Made by a program: the position numbers and the translations under genes
Notes under the pieces: generated by a model
Database searches by the model: none
The model's input: only the letters and a program-made list of their open reading frames with translations
Told to the model about the DNA's origin: nothing
In this document: piece after piece, positions 58,481 through 64,000 of the stretch
How the letters are laid out: each line of letters begins with the position of its first letter
How positions within the stretch are numbered: the stretch's first letter is position 1
Assembly: GCF_040802235.1 (NCBI RefSeq)
Contig: NC_133169.1
Coordinates: forward strand, 39,563,034 to 39,627,033
Length of the DNA: 64,000 nucleotides
Direction: 5' to 3'
DNA from: Manis javanica
Taxonomy: Eukaryota; Chordata; Mammalia; Pholidota; Manidae

Positions 58481-58909
58481 GCCCCCCTTTTCTTGATCCG
58501 CCTGAAACAGACGATGTTCATCAGCCAGGGACAGAGTTAACACATGCGCCAGTTGTAGAGGCTGCCCTTCTTTGTCCATTATTTTTATCCCTTCTGGTTC
58601 AAAATGAATGTGCGCTCCAACCTTGGTTAGTAAGTCTCTACATAACAGCGGTGCGGGGCTCTCAGGTATGACCAGAAATGAGTGAGAGACCTGATGCCTT
58701 CCTAGGTCCACTTTTCTGCTAGTGTTCCAGGCACATTTCTTGGACCCTGTCGCTCCCTGGACTATACTTGTGCATCTTGGGTTCAGGGGACCGTGGGCCT
58801 GGTTGAGAACTGAATATTGTGCCCCAGTGTCTACCATGAACCCAATGGGAGTCCTCTCCACACACAGGGTTACCCAGGACTCGGGGAGGGGTGCCGAGCC
58901 CCGTCCCCG
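58481..58909 (-). pseudogene. Retroviral protease, in frame after the gag stop
   Basis: Aspartic protease that matures Gag and Gag-Pol. The frame is continuous with gag across the TGA at 58,910-58,912. The active site [13 protein letters not shown] shows the Asp-Thr-Gly-Ala signature, with flap-like and LLCRDLL segments downstream. The domain is open and runs into the RT frame without a break, so pro-RT is intact from 58,909 to the TAG at 57,911. Confidence 0.85.
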
Positions 58910-60617
58910 TCAATCCTCCTCTCCTAGGTGAAGGATTTTAACAGGGTTCCCTCCTCCTTGTTCCCTCCTTTGGGGGCACTTCCTCTTCCAATGTCCATAT
59001 CTCTTGCACAGGGCATATTGATCTTGTCCTAGTCGGGATTGGCGGGGTCCTGTTCCTCGAGGTGGCCTAGGGCCCTCCTTCACCCTGGCCAGGAATATCC
59101 TGGCCATCTCCTCCCTCTGCTTCTTGTTTTCCCTCTTCTGAAATTCTCTGTCTTCCTTCCTATTTTTCTCCTGTATTACCCATTTCTCTTTCCTCAGCCT
59201 TTCTTCTCTATCTTCTGGAGTTTTCCTAGCATTGAAGACCTTCTCTGCCTGCTGCAGCAGCTCTCTAATATAGATCTCCCCCAGGTCCTCCCGCTTGTGG
59301 ATATTTCTCCGGATATCAGGGGCTGACTGGTTGATGAATGAGAGGACTACAGCTGATCTGTGTTCCTCTGCTTCTAGGTTTATGGGGGTGTACTGCCTGT
59401 AGGCATCAAACAGCCTTTCCAGATACATGGCTGGGCTTTCCATTTCCCCCTGGACAATAGTTTTTACCTTAGCCAGGTTAGTGGGCCGTCTGGCGGCCGC
59501 CCGGAGACCGGTCATCAGAGTCTGGCAGTACACCTGGAGACGCTCCCTACCTTCTGCAGTCCCGAAGTCCCAATCCGGGTGCGTAAGTGGGAACACCTTC
59601 GATGATGGGCTGGAGGATAGTGGGTCTTCCATTCTCTCCGAAGACATTTTTCCTGGCCTCATTGAGGATACGCTCTCGCTCTTCCGTCTTGAAGAGTGTG
59701 CGGAGTAATTGCTGGCAGTTGTCCCATGTGGGACGATGGGTAAACATAATGGACTCCACTAAACCTATAAGACACAGGGTCCTCTGAAAAGGGAGGGTTC
59801 TGACTCCTCCAATTATAGAGGTCACTAGATGAAAAGGGCCAGTACTGATATTGTTGAGTGATGCCTGTACCTATGGCACGCACAGGCAGAACCGGCACTG
59901 CTCCTTCTGAGGTGGAGAAGGGAGCCTCCCCTTCTTGTTCCCTGACCCCCTGAGGCCTTAATTGCATTCCTCCTCTTCTACCTGGCACCCAGCGTGGGGC
60001 CAGGGTGGGGGAGTGTGGGGAAGCTCTTTTCGGCCTCCTGCCTCCCTCTGCTGAAGAGTCTGGGGAAGCTGCGGCCGCCTGGTTCCCACTGGGTTCCCCA
60101 GCCTCGTTTTTATCCTTCCGGCAGCTTCACCCCCCTCCTCTGCATATGGGGGTGGCTGCTCAATCGGCAGAAGGGGGTAGAGAGGAGAACTGTCGGGGAG
60201 AACAGTCGGCGCACTCGGGTGCACATGATTTCTGGCCCTGTGATCAGAGGGCTCTAATTTTTCCTGAGCAACTAGGATGGAGGTCTTTAGGGGGTCAGTA
60301 TGAGGTTTCCCCACCAAAAAGGGCCTCAGCCAGGATGGAGCATTCTTGGCTAGATTTTCCCAGACCAAGATATAGGGGAGTTGGTCAGGGTGGCCCTCAG
60401 GGCCTGGTTGGGAGATAATGGTTTTGACTTTGCCGATAAGGTCCAGGGAAAGAGATCCCTGGGTCGGCCAGCCTACTCCAAAGGAAGGCCATTCGACTGA
60501 GCAAAAGGTGTCAAGCTTACCCTTCTTGATGCCAAGGCTCATATTTAGGGCCTGTTTCTTGACCTCCAGGAAATGGGAAAGGATCAGACTCTTAGGAGTA
60601 GCCTGAGGCTGACCCAT
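58910..60617 (-). pseudogene. gag of the provirus (MA-p12-CA-NC), frameshifted
   Basis: The ATG at 60,615-60,617 gives MGQPQATPKSL, with a myristoylation Gly. Matrix is followed by a Pro-rich p12-like region with two late-domain motifs, PSAP and PPPY. The first frame ends at 59,958. Capsid continues in two further frames ([13 protein letters not shown] near 59,850; [14 protein letters not shown] near 59,725), then a 250-codon frame from 59,662 with the capsid C-terminus (ESPAMYLERLFDAYRQYTP), a charged Arg/Lys/Glu helix and nucleocapsid. The zinc knuckle reads YALCKRYGHWKRKC: Tyr replaces the first Cys of CCHC. Ends EED-TGA at 58,910. Confidence 0.9.
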
Positions 60618-61436
60618 AGTGAAAAAGAAGAAGAAAAAAGATATGAGGGAGACAAAGGCGAAGGATGAAGATGCCACTTCAAACAAGATGACTGTCACAT
60701 GTGCGTGTGAACGGGTGCCTGTCGTTGCACAGTTTTTCTTCTGCAGGGGACGCAAATTTATCTGGGATTCGCTGCTGTGACCCCCTTATCCTGTCACAGG
60801 AGCCTTCTAGCGGCAGGTGCCCTAATGGCTCTTAATTGCCCAACCCATGCCCCTGGGGAATGATGTAGTGGCAGAAAGGAGGAATGGAGAGAGCAGGAGA
60901 GCCTTAGAACAAGGAAACTTAAAATAAGAAGCACATAAAAAAAATATAAACCAAAACCAAAACACAATAAAATAAACACCAAGCACACACACCACATCTG
61001 ATCACACTTGTTCAGACCGGTCCTTCTCTCACTCTGGTGCGCACCACACTCACCACTTTCAGGATCCTCAAAAATTCTCATTATTCTCCCGAAAGGCGTC
61101 CACTTGGACCGCCGCAGGGTGACGAGCTCGATCTTTTCCTCCTCGGGCGCCAGTTTTCTGCCGATCGGACTTGCCTTCCTAAGGCCGAGTCACTCGGACC
61201 TTAGGGCCAGGATTGGTTACCTGGGCTTCACCCAGGGTCGCTAACCTGGGGGCCAGGACTACCAACCCGGACTCTCTCACTCGGGGTCACTAACCCGAGA
61301 CCATACATGGGATGGCGACTCCCACTTTATAATGCATTTATGCAGACACGAGGGGGTGACCCTCGAATTGCACTGCCCTGTCCGGACAATTAGACCTTGC
61401 CTCCAGCCATCCTTTGTTCTCAGGGAAGCCACACGG
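60618..61436 (-). other. Proviral leader with candidate splice donor
   Basis: Untranslated region between PBS and gag. On the minus strand CCCAG|GTAACC (GT at 61,220-61,219) is a plausible env splice donor. Immediately upstream of the gag ATG is a pyrimidine tract. The gag frame stays open upstream to 60,755, adding 46 codons with a hydrophobic run. A separate 95-codon frame (61,081-60,794) also has a hydrophobic stretch but does not join gag. Confidence 0.6.
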
Positions 61437-61454
61437 ATCCCGGACAAGCCCCCA
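61437..61454 (-). other. Primer binding site, tRNA-Pro type, of the provirus
   Basis: Minus strand TGGGGGCTTGTCCGGGAT, one mismatch from the standard tRNA-Pro PBS, two bases from the 5' LTR end. Confidence 0.9.
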
Positions 61455-61456
61455 AA

Positions 61457-61962
61457 TGTTAGGGTCCAGGAACTCAGGGTTTTCCCGAGAGAACAAAGCA
61501 TACAGGCATGGAGATGTAAATACAGGCAAAGTCTTTATTCAGCCAGCAAGCCGGGGTCGACAGCACCTCCCCTGACATGCAGGCCGAGTCTGAGCTGCTG
61601 AGCCCCAGGCAACTTTAGGTATTGCTTATATAGGATTTTCACAGCCGTTACACTGAAGCCCACGCATTTCTACAACCAATAATTTTAAAACACATTCTAT
61701 ATTGTAACCTTTTAGGGAACACTCCAGTTGCCTGACCGCTTCAATTGTTATCTCTTGCTTACCCAAGCATGTCTATGTGACTTATCACGGATCACGTCCC
61801 CAGGCTGTTGCCCACTTCTAGTTATCTAACTAAAAGCAGGCGCATTTCTAAGCTTAGCCTTGGGTTGTTTATTCAAAACTGGGTGGCCCATGCTTTAGGC
61901 AGTTAGGTTAAATGTTATTAGTCCTTTTTCCTGACTCTTGATGCTCTCTGCCCTCCTTTACA
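61457..61962 (-). repeat. 5' LTR of the provirus
   Basis: 506 bp with TG...CA ends; TATATAAG near 61,626 and AATAAA (complement TTTATT near 61,537) are intact. Differs from the 3' LTR at about 14 positions, three of them clustered where this copy reads CTGAG near 61,600. Confidence 0.95.
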
Positions 61963-61966
61963 CTTT

Positions 61967-62317
61967 CAGTGAAAATCTATTCTACTTATTAGGTTCATCA
62001 TTATCTTTGAAAATTGGGAAGTTTTAAACTAGAGTTCCTGAGATAGAAGATATTTATCTTTTACAATACAGCCTGGCTTTAAATAACTCATGGTAGAATT
62101 GTACATGCATTTTATTTCCAGCCCCCTGGACTGGGGCTGTATAAGCCTTGACCCAGTAATGTAAACTGCTTGCCCTTACAGTGTATTCTTGAAAACTGAA
62201 GTACTTTTAATCAAATAAACTAAGAAGAAAGAAGGCAATTGAATATTAAAAACTCAAATATTTATGTCAGTTTGTCTGTGTATATGTTTTTATATGAAAA
62301 GTGTTGCTAACTGTAGT
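61967..62317. other. Right flank of the provirus, unassigned
   Basis: About 350 bp of non-coding sequence between the provirus and the AT-rich repeat. No named element was recognised. Confidence 0.4.
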
Positions 62318-64000
62318 CATTACATCTTGGTCTGTATGTTTGTGTGTCTAAGTGTGTAACTAATAAATATTTTCTACCTCTGGATGGTATTAATAAAAAT
62401 TGATTCAAAAACAAGTGCTTGTGAAAATTGAGCATTCTAAAACTCCAGAAAATCTAATAAAAAATATTATGCATTCATGCTAATTTAAGCTTCCCTGATA
62501 TGGACATGTCCTTATAGTTATTAGCTGCCAAACTTTTCTTTAAGTCATTTAAGTTGATGTTACCTATTAAATATTTCAAGAAGATGCTTAAAGAAAAGCT
62601 TGACTTTGATGTGTAGTGAAAGTTTTGTAATGATCTAGCATGGTTGCTAAAAATAAGTAAAAAATTGTAGCAAATGAGCATCTTAATAATAATACTTTAT
62701 TAATGTATAACAGTGTGTATATATGCAAACAGCCTGAGAATTTTTGTGGTAACCAAACTTTTTAAAGTTTGGTAAGTTATATAGACATATTTTGTGCCTA
62801 ATGAGAAATTGTGTTGTAAGGCACATTTCCAAAAATGACAATATATGTTCATAGATGTATCAGTCTGAAGAAGAGTAGTGTAACAGTTTACGGTGGCCTA
62901 TTTTTCAGTGTTCACTGAAAGTTAAAGTATCGAATGATTTTAAGTTCTAATGAATACTTAAATAAGGAAAACATTTCTCTATGCTAAAAAATGTATGTTT
63001 TAATAAGAGAAGGTATGAAGAATAAAAACTCGTCTGCATGCTAAAGAATGTGTTTTTTGATAAAAGAAAGTAACTTTGTTCTAAAGTACAGCTATTTATT
63101 TAAAGAGAGACAGAGACAAAGAGAGAGAGCGCAGAGTGGTGCAGCAGTGTGGTGCCTTTTGTTGTGGCAGATCAGCTCAGCCTGTTGCTTTGGGGGAGGG
63201 TCAAGATGTTTAGAGATAAGATGGGATAAACCCACCCAAGCCCCAGGCAAGCCCAGGCATAATTCTCACCGGCTTGTGTGCTTGGGACCATGGGGCAAAT
63301 GAAGAATAAATTACTATATTCTTACAGATATAATCATGCTATGTGAAATTAAAGCAAGTGTGTCTTAATATCGAGAACACAGCAAAATTGGACTTTTGTT
63401 TTCAGTTGGAAAGGCAAAGTATTCTTTAACTGTTAGTCTGCTCTTAATATCGAAAGATTGCAAAGGGTTCTCTAATTGTTTTATTAAAATAGTTTCTTAG
63501 GCTTAAAGTCTTAATGAATTGTCTGAGTATTTAAGAAAATAAGATCTTAATATTAAAAAGACTAAGCTAAGTGTTAACAACTATATAACCTTCTACATTT
63601 GCTTTTAAACTTTATTATTATCATTCTAGTTAAATAATAAGTGTTATTTAATAACTATAATTCTATTTAGGCAGGTGCCTTAAAAACTTTTGACAGCTTC
63701 CCAAAACCAAAATTTAAAAAGGTATTTTTACCTCTCGATTAACTCTGATATTTTCCAGAGGGCCCCTGGAACATATCAGTAGAATTTCTTCTCCTCATCA
63801 AAGAAAATATTTAACTAATTTGGCTTATTTACCTGGTATATACTTACCTAAAAAGTGCTGTCAAAAGGAATCATGCTCGATTTTATTACTGAGTGTTTTA
63901 TGTTACAGAAATACCCAAACTTCCATATATCAACTATCTTACAATAAGTTCTCATAAAATCTTTAACCATTGTCATTTGTAAAACTTTTCTTGCTTATAA
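62318..64000 (+). repeat. AT-rich interspersed repeat, copy 2
   Basis: Direct-orientation homolog of 45,413-46,881, running off the window edge. Diverged by many substitutions and small indels. It contains an extra segment at about 63,098-63,325 absent from copy 1. Confidence 0.75.
63098..63325 (-). mobile_element. Truncated ERV-H-like LTR inside AT-rich repeat copy 2
   Basis: The reverse complement matches the U3 part of the LTR at 44,110-44,340 (AATTATGCCTGGGCTTGCC and CCCCATGGTCCCAAGC shared, then a CT-rich stretch). AATAAA/R-U5 and internal sequence are missing, so it is a partial solo LTR. Confidence 0.6.

Larger units (their letters stand above)
52747..61962 (-). mobile_element. Near-complete gammaretrovirus-like provirus (class I ERV, tRNA-Pro type)
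   Basis: Minus strand, 9.2 kb: 5' LTR 61,457-61,962, PBS 61,437-61,454, leader, gag, pro, pol, env, polypurine tract 53,253-53,266 and 3' LTR 52,747-53,252. Flanked by a 4-bp target duplication CTTT (52,743-52,746 and 61,963-61,966), the usual size for gammaretroviruses. The two 506-bp LTRs differ at about 14 positions (roughly 2.8%), so the insertion is fairly young but not recent. Every gene carries stops, frameshifts or rearrangement. Confidence 0.95.

Noticed and set aside
60794..61081. 95-codon leader frame with a hydrophobic stretch
   Set aside because: Does not join gag and is composition-driven by A/T-rich tracts; no homology.
1..64000. tRNA, rRNA or other structured RNA genes
   Set aside because: I looked for tRNA A/B boxes and snRNA-like motifs and saw none convincing; tRNA-like words found were primer binding sites.

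Overview
The window looks like nuclear DNA of a placental mammal. It holds several generations of L1 retrotransposons, class I and class II endogenous retroviruses (ERVs), an olfactory receptor pseudogene and a large satellite array. The mix would suit a laurasiatherian, but the species cannot be fixed from sequence alone. I see no clearly intact host protein-coding gene. Most of the DNA is repeat-derived or AT-rich intergenic sequence, and I recognised no abundant lineage-specific SINE.

Layout. 1-7,474: satellite array in which about ten ~168-bp telomere-like monomers form a ~1.68-kb higher-order unit, repeated about 4.4 times; it stops against an L1 promoter fragment (7,475-7,937). 8,614-9,537 (-): broken class II olfactory receptor. 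9.8-14.56 kb and 19.85-23.94 kb: two diverged copies of one AT-rich block, separated by a CpG-island promoter-like segment (14.5-14.9 kb), a weak exon candidate (15.44 kb) and old L1 pieces.

24.68-39.0 kb is one full-length minus-strand L1 split in its reverse transcriptase region by an ~8.3-kb composite insertion. The insert reads, in its own 5'-to-3' sense: L1 with expanded promoter monomers, A-rich tail, 1.7 kb of ERV env/LTR-like sequence with its own AATAAA, a second poly(A), a 19-bp spacer and a third A-rich tract. This is the structure expected of serial 3' transduction. Older L1 remnants follow to 42.56 kb.

44.1-64 kb is an ERV cluster using three primer types: an ERV-H-like fragment (His-type primer binding site); a plus-strand class I element (Pro type); a class II betaretrovirus-like 5' end (Lys type, with a duplicated U5/PBS module and a 23-bp stem-loop tandem repeat in its leader); and a nearly complete minus-strand gammaretrovirus-like provirus (52,747-61,962) with 506-bp LTRs and a CTTT target duplication. 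That provirus retains recognisable gag, pro, pol and env, all broken. Its RNase H region contains a 161-bp segment identical to the fusion-peptide region of its own env. Two copies of an AT-rich repeat flank the cluster (45.4 kb and 62.3 kb).

Nothing here forms a working host pathway. The interest lies in how the elements have recombined, nested and carried one another.
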